This document shows positions 36,734-46,513 of a DNA stretch of 64,000 bases, piece by piece (position 1 is the first letter of the stretch; every line of letters begins with the position of its first letter). Where the stretch lies: contig CAWATZ010000007.1 in NCBI GenBank assembly GCA_963784995.1, positions 620,001 to 684,000 of the forward strand. Reading direction: 5' to 3'. The position numbers and the translations under genes are program-made. Under the pieces are notes generated by a model, which saw only the letters and a program-made list of their open reading frames with translations, did no database searches and had not been told where the DNA came from. This DNA is from CAWATZ01 sp963784995 (lineage in GTDB: Bacteria; Planctomycetota; Planctomycetia; Gemmatales; Gemmataceae).

Positions 36734-39684
36734 ATGTGGCCGTTTGCCTCCGCTTCACACGGGTCTGATCGTCGAGGGTGGCTGTCTCGCCATCCTCGAA
36801 TGGTGGGCATGCTGGCGGTGTTGCTCTTCATTGGCATCGGCGTCTGTATCAGGCGCGAAGTGCGGCAGCGTCAGCGGCTGGAGCAGGAGAAGGCGGTGCC
36901 GCGCTTGCTGGCCAGGGCAGAGCAGTTGTGGGAGGACGTGCCCTCTGGGACGACTGTTTCCGAGTCAATGGTGCTTCACGTCGAATCACGAACTGTCCAC
37001 ACGGTCGGCAAGGACACCCCCTGGGCCTCCTCCCAACGGCTGAAACCCGCCGAGCAGGAGAAGTTAGAACGGGTGGCAGCATACTGCCTTCAAGTCCTGG
37101 CCATCAAGCCCGAACTGGTGAGGGCCCACGTGCTCCTTGGGAAGGTGCGGCAGCGGCAAGGCCGGCTGGATGAGTCCGTTGCGGCCTGGCGGGAGGCCAT
37201 CCGCCTCCAACCCGATACCGCGGAAGGGCACCACGGGTTGGGCATGACCCTTGCCTTCCAGGACAAGATGGCGGAAGCCAGGGAATCGCTCCTCCAGGCC
37301 GTTCAGCTTCAACCCGACAATGCCAGGTTCCATTTCCACCTCGGCGTTCTTTTCTGGTCCCAGAATCGACCCGCTGAAGCGGCATCGGCCTTCCAACGAG
37401 CCATCGATCTCAACCCCAAGGAAATCGACGTCCACGGTGCGATGGGGACAGTTCTGATAGAACAAGGCAAGTTCGGTGAGGCCACAACACAGTTTCGCCA
37501 GGCTGTCCAGCTCGCGCCCAGCAATGCCACGACTCACTTCAATTTGGGTTCGAGCCTGCTTGCCCAGTCAAGGTTCGAGGAGGCCGCGACCGCCTTCCGC
37601 CAGTCCATCCAGTTCGACCCTGAATGTGCTGCTGCCTTCAGTGGGCTTGGAGTCGCCCTGCGCAAGCAGGGCCAACTTGGTGAGGCGTTAACCGTCACCC
37701 TCCAGGCCAACCGGCTGCGCCCAAAAGACCCGATGACATTGACCAATCTTGGCATCATCCTGTCCCTGCAGGGGCAGCTTGATGAGGCGGCAGCCGCCTT
37801 CCGCGAGGCGCTCGACGATCGACCCCGATTCCGGTGCGGTCCTCGATTTGCTGGGTCGCTGTCAACTGAGGCAAGAACACCCGGAGCAAGCCGTGGCCAC
37901 CTTACGGCAGGCGATCCGGCTTCAACCCACCGCATCGACATTCGGAGTTCTGGGCATGGCCTTGCAGAGAACGGGGAATCGAGACGAGGCCATCGCTCTC
38001 TATCGCGAGTACGTCAAAAGGGCCCCTCAAAAGAGCATTCCTCATCTCCTCCTCGGGGTGGCTCTGTGGGAGCAGGGCAGAGCCGGAGGCGATCGCTTCC
38101 TTCCAACAGGCCATTCAAGTCGATCGTTTCGATGCCGAGTCTCATGCGTATCTCGGCCTGGCTCTGTTCGCCCAGGGTAGACCTGAAGCAATCGCTTCCT
38201 TTGAACGCGCTCTGCAACTGGGACCCGACAATCGGCTGGCAATCGTTGGGCTCGCCGCGGTACAGGAAGACCAGACAAGGACCGTCGCTGCCAGTGCTGC
38301 TTTTCGCCAGGCCATGCAGCGGGACTTACGGGATGCTCGCGCCTTTGCCGTCTTCGGCGCGACCCTGGCAAACCAAGGCAAATCACGCGAAGCCATCGCC
38401 GCATTGGGCATGGCAACCACCATCGACAAGCGCAATCCGGAGGTCCTCTGTACCCTGGGCAAGCTCCTGACCGAGCAGGGAAGTCTGAATGAGGCCGTGA
38501 AGACCTATCGGCAAGCCCTTCGCCTGCTTCCCGAACAGGCGCGGGCGCCCTTCGGACTGGGCAATGCCCTGGCCAAACAGGGGAACTTCGACGAGGCCAG
38601 CGCCGCCTACCGGCTGGCCCTCAAAGTCGAGCCCGGTCACGTCGAAGCGCGGCAGGCCCTGGCCACACTCTTGCTGGAGCAAGGCAAGCTCACGGAGTCC
38701 GTGGAGTTGTTCCGCGGGCTTCTCGACCAGGCCCCCACGGACCCGAAAGTGCTGACCTCTCTGGGGAAGGCCCTTGCTCTCCAGGGCAAGCGAGACGAAG
38801 CCTTGACGGTGCTGCGGCAGGCCCTCAAACTCCGCCCTGGTGATGCGGCCACGCAGGTCCTGCTGGGACAGGTCCAGTGGCGCAAGGGCGACTTTCAGAC
38901 GGCGTTGACCACGGAGCAGCACGCTCTGGAGCTGATTCCGCTGGGCGACCCGTTGAGCGAGCAGGCCATCGGCGGCGTCCAAAAAGCTCGCCTGCTTCTG
39001 GAATGTGCCCCGCGGTTGCCCGCCGTCCTCAGCGGTCAGGTCAAACCGGCGAGCGTGCTGGAGACGGCCCAATGGGTGACGCTGTGCCGCTGCCAGGGCC
39101 AGGACATCGAAGCGGCACGGCTGTTTCAACGCGGCTGCCAGGAATCTGCCGCGCCGTCCCTTGACGTCCGCAGCCAGGATCGTTTCGAGGCGATCAGCGC
39201 CGCGCTCCACGTTGGCTGCGGTCTGGACCAGAAGGCCAAGGGCCTTGCCGAAACCGAGCGTGCGAGATGGCGAAAGCAAGCGCTGGAGTGGCTGCGACTG
39301 GACCTCAAGGGGTGGACTGACCTGCTGGCGGACTCAGGGCCGCGGAATCGCACGATCGCGATGCAGCGTCTAAACGTCTGGAAGTGCCACGTCGATCTGG
39401 CCGCCGTCCGTGAGCCGGCGGCCCTGGCAAAGCTGCCGCCGTCCGAGCGAGAATCCTGGCAAGCGTTCTGGGCCGAGGTGGACGCGGCGCTGCGGACCAA
39501 GCCGAAGCCGGTCCCGCGCGAGAGCGAGCCGGACTGGATCCTTCAAGCGACGATCCTGGATCTGGCCAAGAAATCCGAGGCAGAAACGCGCCCGGCCAAG
39601 AAAGTACCTCCGCTCTGGAAGGACGTGCAGAATCCCTTCGGCCTGGCAGCGCCTCTCGGGTGGGTTCCGGAGAAGAAGCCGTGA
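36734..39684 (+). CDS. Membrane-anchored TPR protein, paralog (two frameshifts)
   Basis: About 980 residues after correcting shifts at about 37825 (before TIDPDSGAVLDLLGRC) and 38085 (before EAIASFQQAIQVD). Starts MWPFASASHGSDRRGW, with GAGGAG upstream; anchor GMLAVLLFIGIGVCI; about 16 TPRs; the same C-terminal domain as the preceding gene (LPAVLSGQVKP, LRLDLKGWTDLL, NVWKCHVDL). A tandem duplicate that has lost or gained several repeats. Ends 111 bases before the DUF4058 gene. Confidence 0.8.
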
Positions 39685-39795
39685 GAGCCGCTGGGCTCTT
39701 GTTTCACGGAATGCTCTCGCGACAGGGAGGGCGGTTGCTTACAATCACTGATGGGTAACGCCAGTCCACTTTGTCCCTGTTGCCTGGAACCTGTC

Positions 39796-40452
39796 ATGCC
39801 TTCTCCGTTCCCCGGAATGAATCCATATCTGGAGCAGAGTGATGCCTGGCAGGACTTCCACATCAACTTCATTGTTCGCGCTCGGGAAGCCCTGAGTCTA
39901 CAGATCGGTCCTGACTATCTGGTCAAGATCGAAGTGCGCTTGCTCCCCCGCGTGGCAAGGGAACGGCATACGTCGCTGGAAATCCGCGACCGGCGCAATC
40001 GCCGGGTCGTCACCGTCCTGGAACTCCTCAGTCCCTCGAACAAAACCGCCGGCAGCGACCGCGACGATTACCTGGCGAAGAGGCGGCAGGTCCTGGCTGG
40101 GCAGACGCACCTGGTCGAGATTGATCTGCGGCGCGGAGGAGTTCGGCCCAACCTGCCGGAATTGCCGGCTTGCGATTATTACGTGCTGGTCAGCCGCTAC
40201 GAGGATCGGCCGCGACTGGGTTTCTGGCCCATCGGCCTGCGCGAACCGCTGCCGCGCATTCCCGTTCCCCTGTCGGCACCGGACGCCCCTGTGTGGCTCG
40301 ACTTGCGGGCCGTACTGGACCGGGCTTACGATGCCGCGGACTACGGCAAGTACGTTTATCAGGAGACTCCGGAGCCGCCCCTGTCCGAGGCGGATGAAGC
40401 CTGGGCCCGGCAGTTCATCCCCGGCCCGGCGGCCGGCGGTCGCCAGTCCTGA
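39796..40452 (+). CDS. DUF4058 family protein, apparently shortened
   Basis: A protein of 218 residues starting MPSPFPGMNPYLEQSDAW, the signature start of DUF4058; an ATG at 39751 is less likely. Later EIRDRRNRRVVTVLELLSPS, LAGQTHLVEIDLRRGGVRP and YYVLVSRYEDRPRLGFWPIG fit the family. The part between VKIEVRLLP and RHTSLEIRD is about 40-50 residues shorter than I remember for family members, consistent with an in-frame deletion. Function unknown, common in planctomycetes and cyanobacteria. Confidence 0.75.
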   Translation: MPSPFPGMNPYLEQSDAWQDFHINFIVRAREALSLQIGPDYLVKIEVRLLPRVARERHTSLEIRDRRNRRVVTVLELLSPSNKTAGSDRDDYLAKRRQVLAGQTHLVEIDLRRGGVRPNLPELPACDYYVLVSRYEDRPRLGFWPIGLREPLPRIPVPLSAPDAPVWLDLRAVLDRAYDAADYGKYVYQETPEPPLSEADEAWARQFIPGPAAGGRQS

Positions 40453-40519
40453 GCAGGATGCCATTCTCATCAGGTGCCAGCCAACGTTTCTGTCGGTGCC
40501 TCCAGAAAGCCGCTGTCGT

Positions 40520-41237
40520 TCATTTGCGTCCCTTCCTCGCCTTTTTCGGCTTCTCTTTCTGCTCCGCCGGTGCCGGCTGGGGATTGGCCTTGCGTTGCCG
40601 CCAGCGGACCAGAGTGCGGTGGAGGATGAAGACCACGATCATCCCGAGCGGCCAGAGGACCCAGCCGGCATATTGCATCCAGGCCGGCAGCGGTTCGCCA
40701 ACATCCTTTGGAATGGTGAAGCTGGTGCCGGTAGGCGGCTTGATCTGCACCTTGAAATCCCACTTGCCGGGCCTGGGGATCTCCAGCACCGCTGACAGCA
40801 GCATCTTGTTCGTTGAAGTGGTCACCGAGGCCTTGGCCGTGATGCTGTGTTTTTCCTGGAGCATTTTGTGGAGCATGGTCTCGAACATCGGGTCGGCCTT
40901 CACCAGGCCTGGTTGCCAAAGATTGGGCAGGCCACCCGCTAGCCCCGTGGCTGAAGCGGCGATGGGCACCACTGCTTGCACTCGATCGATCTTCGGGGTC
41001 GCTTTGACCGTCACCGGCACGTCAATGACACTCTTGCCCGTGTGGTCCTGGAGCAGGACGCTCACCTCAACCAGGCCCGCACGCGGCGGATCGGGATCGA
41101 GGAAAACCGATACGCGGTAGTCTCCCCACCGGTGCATTCGAGATCACCGGCTTGCCCATGTCCGCCCACGCGGGCAAGGCCGCGGCCAGCAGCAGAATGG
41201 GCGTGAACAGCCCCGTCAGCAATCGCCTGATTGTCAC
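40520..41237 (-). CDS. YtkA/FixH-like membrane protein of the respiratory operon (one frameshift)
   Basis: About 238 residues. A GTG at 41237 opens a signal peptide (RRLLTGLFTPILLLAAALPAWA); a shift at about 41138 leads into WGDYRVSVFLDPDPPRAG, an immunoglobulin-like YtkA/FixH-type domain with a second domain (GKWDFKVQIKPPTG), then a C-terminal transmembrane helix (MQYAGWVLWPLGMIVVFIL) and a Lys-rich tail. Such proteins help assemble copper centres of oxidases. Without the inserted WD40 gene it would directly follow the CtaG-ferredoxin gene, whose last bases form part of the 33-bp repeat. Confidence 0.65.
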
Positions 41238-41264
41238 CGCTCTACCCCAGCATGGTCATGGTGC
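41232..41264. repeat. 33-bp direct repeat, left copy
   Basis: Identical to 44076-44108 (TGTCACCGCTCTACCCCAGC, then ATGGTCATGGTGC). Flanks the WD40 gene segment. In the right copy it encodes the last codons of the CtaG-ferredoxin gene (TMTMLG and stop); the left copy carries the same remnant in front of the YtkA-like gene. Confidence 0.95.
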
Positions 41265-41424
41265 AGCCTTCGCGCAACCCATCTGCCCGACTACGCTTCC
41301 CACGTCGAGGCCGGACGAAAACCCATGAGGATTGGTCGGACGGGATGCCTGCCCTGCACAAGCGTCCGGATCGGGCCATCCTGATCGACAAACGAGCCCG
41401 GTGAGCTTTGTCCGGCCGGCTCCC

Positions 41425-43989
41425 TCATGGACGGGGCGACCAGCGCCGTAAGGCCGACCGCGCTTCGCCAGTCAGCGTGGAATCCGCATTGCCTCGGGAA
41501 ATGGCTTCCAGATGCCGCCGCGCTTCGGGCGTTCCCAGCCGTTCCAGCAGTTCCACGGCTCGGGTGGGACGGATTCGGCCGGGGAGCGGATTGGTCCCGG
41601 CCAAGATTTCGAGCAGCCCTTGCAGCCGGCGTTTCACTTCCGGTGAAGGCGTTTTCGCCAGCATCTTGACCATTGCGGGACGCACGCGCTGGCCGGCCAG
41701 TTCGAGGCGGAGGCTCGCCTTTTCCCGGATCTCGAACTCGTCACTGTCCAGCTCGGCAATCACTTGATCGATTTCCTTGTCCCCAAGCGGCCGACCCGCG
41801 TCAGGCTTCAATTCTCGGCTCAGCAAGGCCACAGCGTCTGCTGGAGCAGCGGCCAGGCGGATCATGGCCTCGTGCCCCTTGCGGGCGTCCGGGTTGGCCA
41901 GGTCATCCCACAGCCGGGTCTGTTCCTGGGCCGTTAGCTTGAGCGATAGTTTGGAAGCAGTTCCCGTGCGTCCGGTCAGGTCCCAGAGCAGGACCGTCGA
42001 ATCGTTGCCACCAGTTGCCAGTGTCCGGCCATCGGGAGCGAAGGCCAGAGAGGTGATCCAGTCCTGGTCTCCGCGGTACTCTGCCCGAACCTTGCCGGTA
42101 ACCAGTTCCCACAACACCACCTTGCTCAGGACCTTGCTGTCGCCGACCACCGCAGCCAAGGTACGTCCATCCGGAGAAAAAGCCAGCCTGTAGAGCGGTC
42201 CCTCCTCGATCGGAAAGGAGCGAAGCTCTGCCTTCCGGGCAACGTCCCAGAGACGAACGCGAGAGTCGGCTCCTCGCTCCTGGACTGCCAGCTGGCCACC
42301 GTCGGGAGAAATTGCCACGGCGGTACATTCACCACCGCTCAAAGTCGTCTTGCCCAGCACCTTCCCGGTCCGGGTTTCCCAGACCCAGAGGTAGCAGGAA
42401 CGATCAAACAGGGCCAGCACCTGTCCATCCCTGGACAGGGCCATCGTGTTGCCCCCTAAGCCTACCGGGTTGTCGAGTCTACCCATGACGAGAATCCGGC
42501 GCAGTGGCTTCTTCTTTGGGACATCCCAAAGTTGCACCACTGGCCTGTACCCCTCTTCCTTGTCCCCTTCGCAAACCCCTGCCATCGTCGCGCCGTCTCC
42601 CGAAAAGGCCGCCACCGGAACGATGCCCGAGGCCCGGGGAACGAAACCGAGCAGTCTCCCGCCGGTTGCCAAATCCACGACGCTGGCTTCAGACGCCGCC
42701 CCATTGGAGGCGAGCAGACGTTGCCCGCCGGGCGACAGCAAGATCCAGGAGGTCCCTTCCCTTACCCGAGAACCAGGAACTGCTTGAGAGAGGCTGAGCC
42801 AACGAATCTCTTTTCCAGCTGCCCGATCCCAGAACCGGACGGCGTCCAGGCCAGCCGAGACAACCTGTTTGCCGTCCTGACTGAAGCCGACCTGGCTAAT
42901 CGATCCCAGATGGCCCACCGGCATGGGCCGAACCCGGCCGGAGGGCGCTTCCCAGAACTGAAGCGTTTGATGCTGAATTCCTGCGGCCAGGATCTTGTTC
43001 CCCGGGAGAAAGGCCACCGTATCTACAGGCCAACCAGGGCCCTGCCACCTTCCGAGTCGTTTCCCCGAAGTTGCATCGAAAAGCTCGATGGCACCATCTC
43101 CCTCACCAGCCAGTATCCGCTTGCCGTCCGGAGAATAACGCAGTAGCCTGCATCCAAACGCGAGTCGCAGATCGTGCTGCTTCTTGCCCGTTCCGACATC
43201 CCAGCTGGTCGGGTTCCAGTATGCTTCGGCAAGAGTAAACTGCTTGCCGTCTGGAGAGAAAGCCCCTTCGCCCCCTCGCCCTTTCTCGGTCCGGATGCGG
43301 TGCAATTCCTTGCCTGTCTCGACATCCCACAACTGCACGACCCCGTTCTTGTCAAATGGATTGCCGAGGTCGAGAGCTTCCCACGAAGCCAGAGACTTGC
43401 CATCCGGTGACAGACAAACATCCACCCTCTTCTCGTGGGAGGCCGGCAGAGTGGCAATCTTCTGTTTCGTGCCCACATCCCAGACGGTAGGTTTCTGGTT
43501 TCGGCCATTCCCCTCCGTCCCCAGGGCCAACCGCTTGCCGTCCCTGGAAAAAGACACGGCGACACTTTCCGAGCCAGGGGTCGCAAAGGCAGCCACCCGC
43601 CCCCCCTTGACGGGATCAAGGAGAACAACGGCCTCTCGGCCGCTGGCTGCGAGCAACCGACCATCCGGAGAGAAGGCCAGGCGGTCACAATAGCGTGGAA
43701 TCTCTTGTTCTTCTTTATAAACGCGCACCATCTTGCCCGTGCGGGTTTTGACGAGACAGATCTGGTATTGATCAGTGAGGGCAAGCAAGGAACCATCCGG
43801 CGAGAAGATAAGCACATCTGGGTGGCTGGGAACCTTGAACCGTGCGGTTCCCAGCCGGGCCAGGACGCCCGCTGGCAAGGGATCACCGTAGGCATCGGTG
43901 CGCGGTTGGGTTTCCTCGGCAGCCCGGCCCAACAGGACAGGAATCAGCGTCAAACCGGCACTGAGAAGAAGCAAGCGATAGACTGACAT
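41425..43989 (-). CDS. Secreted WD40-repeat protein with HEAT-like tail, inserted in the cox operon
   Basis: A protein of 854 residues. Start MSVYRLLLLSAGLTLIPVLLG is a signal peptide; the ATG at 43989 has GGGAGGA upstream. Then the planctomycete entry motif (YGDPLPAGVLARLGTARF) and about 12-14 WD40-like repeats (FSPDGRLLA, WDVGTKQK, FAPDGRTLATGGNDSTV), followed by a helical HEAT-like region (VIAELDSDEFEIREKA, AVELLERLGTPEARRHLE). Same design as the protein at 1979-4405. Not a respiratory component; it sits between two genes of the respiratory operon, bounded by 33-bp direct repeats. Confidence 0.85.
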   Translation of the reverse strand: MSVYRLLLLSAGLTLIPVLLGRAAEETQPRTDAYGDPLPAGVLARLGTARFKVPSHPDVLIFSPDGSLLALTDQYQICLVKTRTGKMVRVYKEEQEIPRYCDRLAFSPDGRLLAASGREAVVLLDPVKGGRVAAFATPGSESVAVSFSRDGKRLALGTEGNGRNQKPTVWDVGTKQKIATLPASHEKRVDVCLSPDGKSLASWEALDLGNPFDKNGVVQLWDVETGKELHRIRTEKGRGGEGAFSPDGKQFTLAEAYWNPTSWDVGTGKKQHDLRLAFGCRLLRYSPDGKRILAGEGDGAIELFDATSGKRLGRWQGPGWPVDTVAFLPGNKILAAGIQHQTLQFWEAPSGRVRPMPVGHLGSISQVGFSQDGKQVVSAGLDAVRFWDRAAGKEIRWLSLSQAVPGSRVREGTSWILLSPGGQRLLASNGAASEASVVDLATGGRLLGFVPRASGIVPVAAFSGDGATMAGVCEGDKEEGYRPVVQLWDVPKKKPLRRILVMGRLDNPVGLGGNTMALSRDGQVLALFDRSCYLWVWETRTGKVLGKTTLSGGECTAVAISPDGGQLAVQERGADSRVRLWDVARKAELRSFPIEEGPLYRLAFSPDGRTLAAVVGDSKVLSKVVLWELVTGKVRAEYRGDQDWITSLAFAPDGRTLATGGNDSTVLLWDLTGRTGTASKLSLKLTAQEQTRLWDDLANPDARKGHEAMIRLAAAPADAVALLSRELKPDAGRPLGDKEIDQVIAELDSDEFEIREKASLRLELAGQRVRPAMVKMLAKTPSPEVKRRLQGLLEILAGTNPLPGRIRPTRAVELLERLGTPEARRHLEAISRGNADSTLTGEARSALRRWSPRP

Positions 43990-44075
43990 TGTTCCCCATC
44001 CTCCCTTGGCCACAGGATCAGTCTCACCGGCAGCACCTCATTCAGTCTAACCTCCTGACGGAACCGAAACCAGTC

Positions 44076-44108
44076 TGTCACCGCTCTACCCCAGCATGGT
44101 CATGGTGC
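44076..44108. repeat. 33-bp direct repeat, right copy
   Basis: Identical to 41232-41264. Here it is the native 3' end of the CtaG-ferredoxin gene plus ten bases beyond its stop. Confidence 0.95.
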
Positions 44109-46378
44109 CGCGCATCTGCATTGGTTGAAAGATAATCCAGACCCCCACCGCGAACAACAGCAGCAGCACCACCACCCAGGGCAATGCCGCTCCCAGCATA
44201 TGGGAGAAGGTGGTTGTCCGCGATCGGGCGATCCGATAGACGGTGTACAGCGACAGCAAGAGCCCCAGGTCCAGGAACAGGATCTCCAGCTTGAGCAGCC
44301 AGTCGCCGACCGGCCGGCAGCACGCACCCCACTCCGGCTCCCCGGCAGCGAAGCCCGCGTCATTGAGGAAACGCTGGGTCGTCGGCAGTACCGTGTCCCA
44401 GCTGGTCAGGAAATGGAAGCCGTAATGGGCAAGCCACATGCCGAATCCCAGCGGGATCAGGGCATACGAGAAGCGGACCAGCAGTCGCAGCGGCGTCTCC
44501 TCCAGCCGGCCCCACCAGCGTGTCAGCAGCGCCGCTCCGCCGAGCAGCACCAGCGGCAGCGCCAGCAGGACCAGCAGATAGAAGGCCGTGACCGCCAGCA
44601 GCGGCGATTTCAGCCCCAGCCAGGAGGAGAAACGCTGCTGCCACTCCGCGACGGGGCCGACCATGCCGGCGGCGTTGGCGAAGGCCCCGAAGGTCAGCAG
44701 CACCGCCAGGGCCGCCAGGTCTGGACGCTGGCTCCAGCCGGCCGATGCTGGAACGCGGTCGATCGTTCCCCAGTTCCTGGCCGGGAGCGACGGCGAGCAC
44801 GCCGACGTTGTCGTGCGGGCAAGCGTGAATGCAGTCCAGGCAGAAGGTGCAGTCGAGGTTGCCGGACTTGCGCGGCTGATAGAGGTGCAGTTCGCAGCCG
44901 GGAATGCCGTCTCGGCCGCGAATGCAATCCTTGGTCCGGCAGGATCTGCACACCTCGGGATCGCGGATCGCGACCTCCCACGGCGAGGCCAGCGACATCA
45001 GGAAATTGAACTGGCCGATCGGGCAGACATACTTGCAGAAGGACGCTCCCTTGAACAGGCCGTCCACGACGAACGCCGCCAGGAAGTAGCCGGCGATGAT
45101 CCACGCGGTCAGCCAGGGATTGTCCCACAGTGCGAACGCCTCGTAAGCCCACAGGAACAGGGCCACCAGCCCCACGGCGAACCACTTGGAACGCAGGAAA
45201 CGCGGCCAGGCACGGCCCGCCGGCAAGAAGCGCCGGGCCAGCGTCCGCGGCAGCAGGAACGGACACGCCAGGCAGAAGACGTTGCCGCCGATCAGCAGTC
45301 CCAGCACCAGCAGGCCGCGCCAGTGAATCCAGGGCAGCACACCGGCCAGGTTTACTGGAGCCAAGTCCGGACCGCGAAAGCCATCCACGAGAAGGACCAC
45401 GGCCAGCAGCAGCAACGGCAACTGCAGCACGAGCCGGGCATGCCGCCATTTCAGGAACGTCCCGAGGATCGGGATTCGCAAAACGTCCGGGCGCTGGTGC
45501 GATGGAGCCGATCCGAGGACAGGGAGAGGAATCCTTCCCACGGGAGCGATCTTGCGGACCGGCCTGGTGCCGAGCAGAAGCTGGTAGCCGATGGTGAACA
45601 GCGGCACCAGGTAAGCGATGGAGCCAGGTATCCACATGAGTGCCCCGGCGGCCGCCTGGTCGGTCAGGACGGAGATGCCGCCGATGCGGGGCATCTCGCT
45701 GTAGTAGGGGTAGAGCGGCTGGCTGGAGAAGCAGAACACGGCCGAGAGGGCCGTGTTCTGAATGTCGGCCAGGATCAGGTACGGCGGCAGCACCCACAGC
45801 GACCAGCGGGGTCGGGCGGGGTAAGGGCGGATCACAGGATACCAGAACAGCAAGCCGGTGGCCAGGAAACAGACGTGCTGCAAGTAGTGCCAGCCAGTCG
45901 AGCGCAGGGCCAGATCATAGACCGGGGGCGCGTGCCAGATCCAGGTTGTGGCGACAAAGAGGAGCCAGGCCGGGATGGGATGGACCAGCCCGGCGAACAA
46001 GCGACGCAGTGGCATCCAGCGAAACAGCGGCACAATCCAGAAGACGCGGATCGGCCGTGGCAGCCCGCGCAGCAGCGGCAGCAGCGGCTGACCAAGTAAC
46101 AGCAGGGCCGGGGCCGCCATCATTAGCAGCAGGTGCTGGATCATGTGGACCAGCAGCAGCAGGCTGGCAAAGGGTTCGATGGGGGAGGCCAGGGCCAGGA
46201 ACAGGGACGCAAGACCGCCGAGGAAGGCGGTCAGCCGGCCAGCGTGCCAGCGGGCGGGGTCGCGGCGGGACAGGATCAGGTAGCCGCGCAGATAGAGGCA
46301 CGCGGTCAGGACCAGCCCGGCCAGCAGCCAGGGGTCGAAGGGCCAGGATTGGAGAACGGCTTCCAGAGGGGAATTCAT
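44086..46378 (-). CDS. CtaG (caa3 assembly) fused to polyferredoxin-type membrane protein (one frameshift)
   Basis: About 763 residues. The N-terminal 280 residues are a CtaG/caa3 assembly domain: HMIQHLLLMMAAPALLLLG, TTWIWHAPPVYDLAL, LPPYLILADIQNTALSA, with many membrane helices. The middle is NapH/CcoG-like: CLACPFLLPR, FCKYVCPIGQFNF, then 4Fe-4S motifs CRSCRTKDC and CTFCLDCIHACPHD. After a one-base shift at about 44774 (continuing GTIDRVPASAGWSQRPD) it ends in about five more helices (LLAVTAFYLLVLLALPLVLL). Possibly couples copper delivery and electron transfer during oxidase assembly. Last structural gene of the run before the WD40 insertion. Confidence 0.8.
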
Positions 46379-46411
46379 GAGTGGGTTCTGCCGTAGCCCA
46401 TCGAGATTGAG

Positions 46412-46486
46412 AGGCGAGCGGCGCGGCGTCAGCCCGCCGGTGTAGGTCCAACGTGCTACCGGCGGGCTACGCCGCGCCGCTCGCCT
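46412..46486. repeat. Imperfect inverted repeat (GCGCGGCG palindrome family)
   Basis: Arms 46412-46441 and 46458-46486 (AGGCGAGCGGCGCGGCGTCA... ) differ by one base. Same family as 31247-31327. Lies between the cytochrome b and CtaG genes. Confidence 0.85.
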
Positions 46487-46513
46487 ACCAACTTGATGGG
46501 CGAGCCGCCTTCG

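Noticed and set aside
34428..36758. Long minus-strand frame opposite the TPR gene
   Set aside because: Shadow frame caused by high GC and repeats; the plus strand has regular TPRs, a ribosome site and a membrane anchor.
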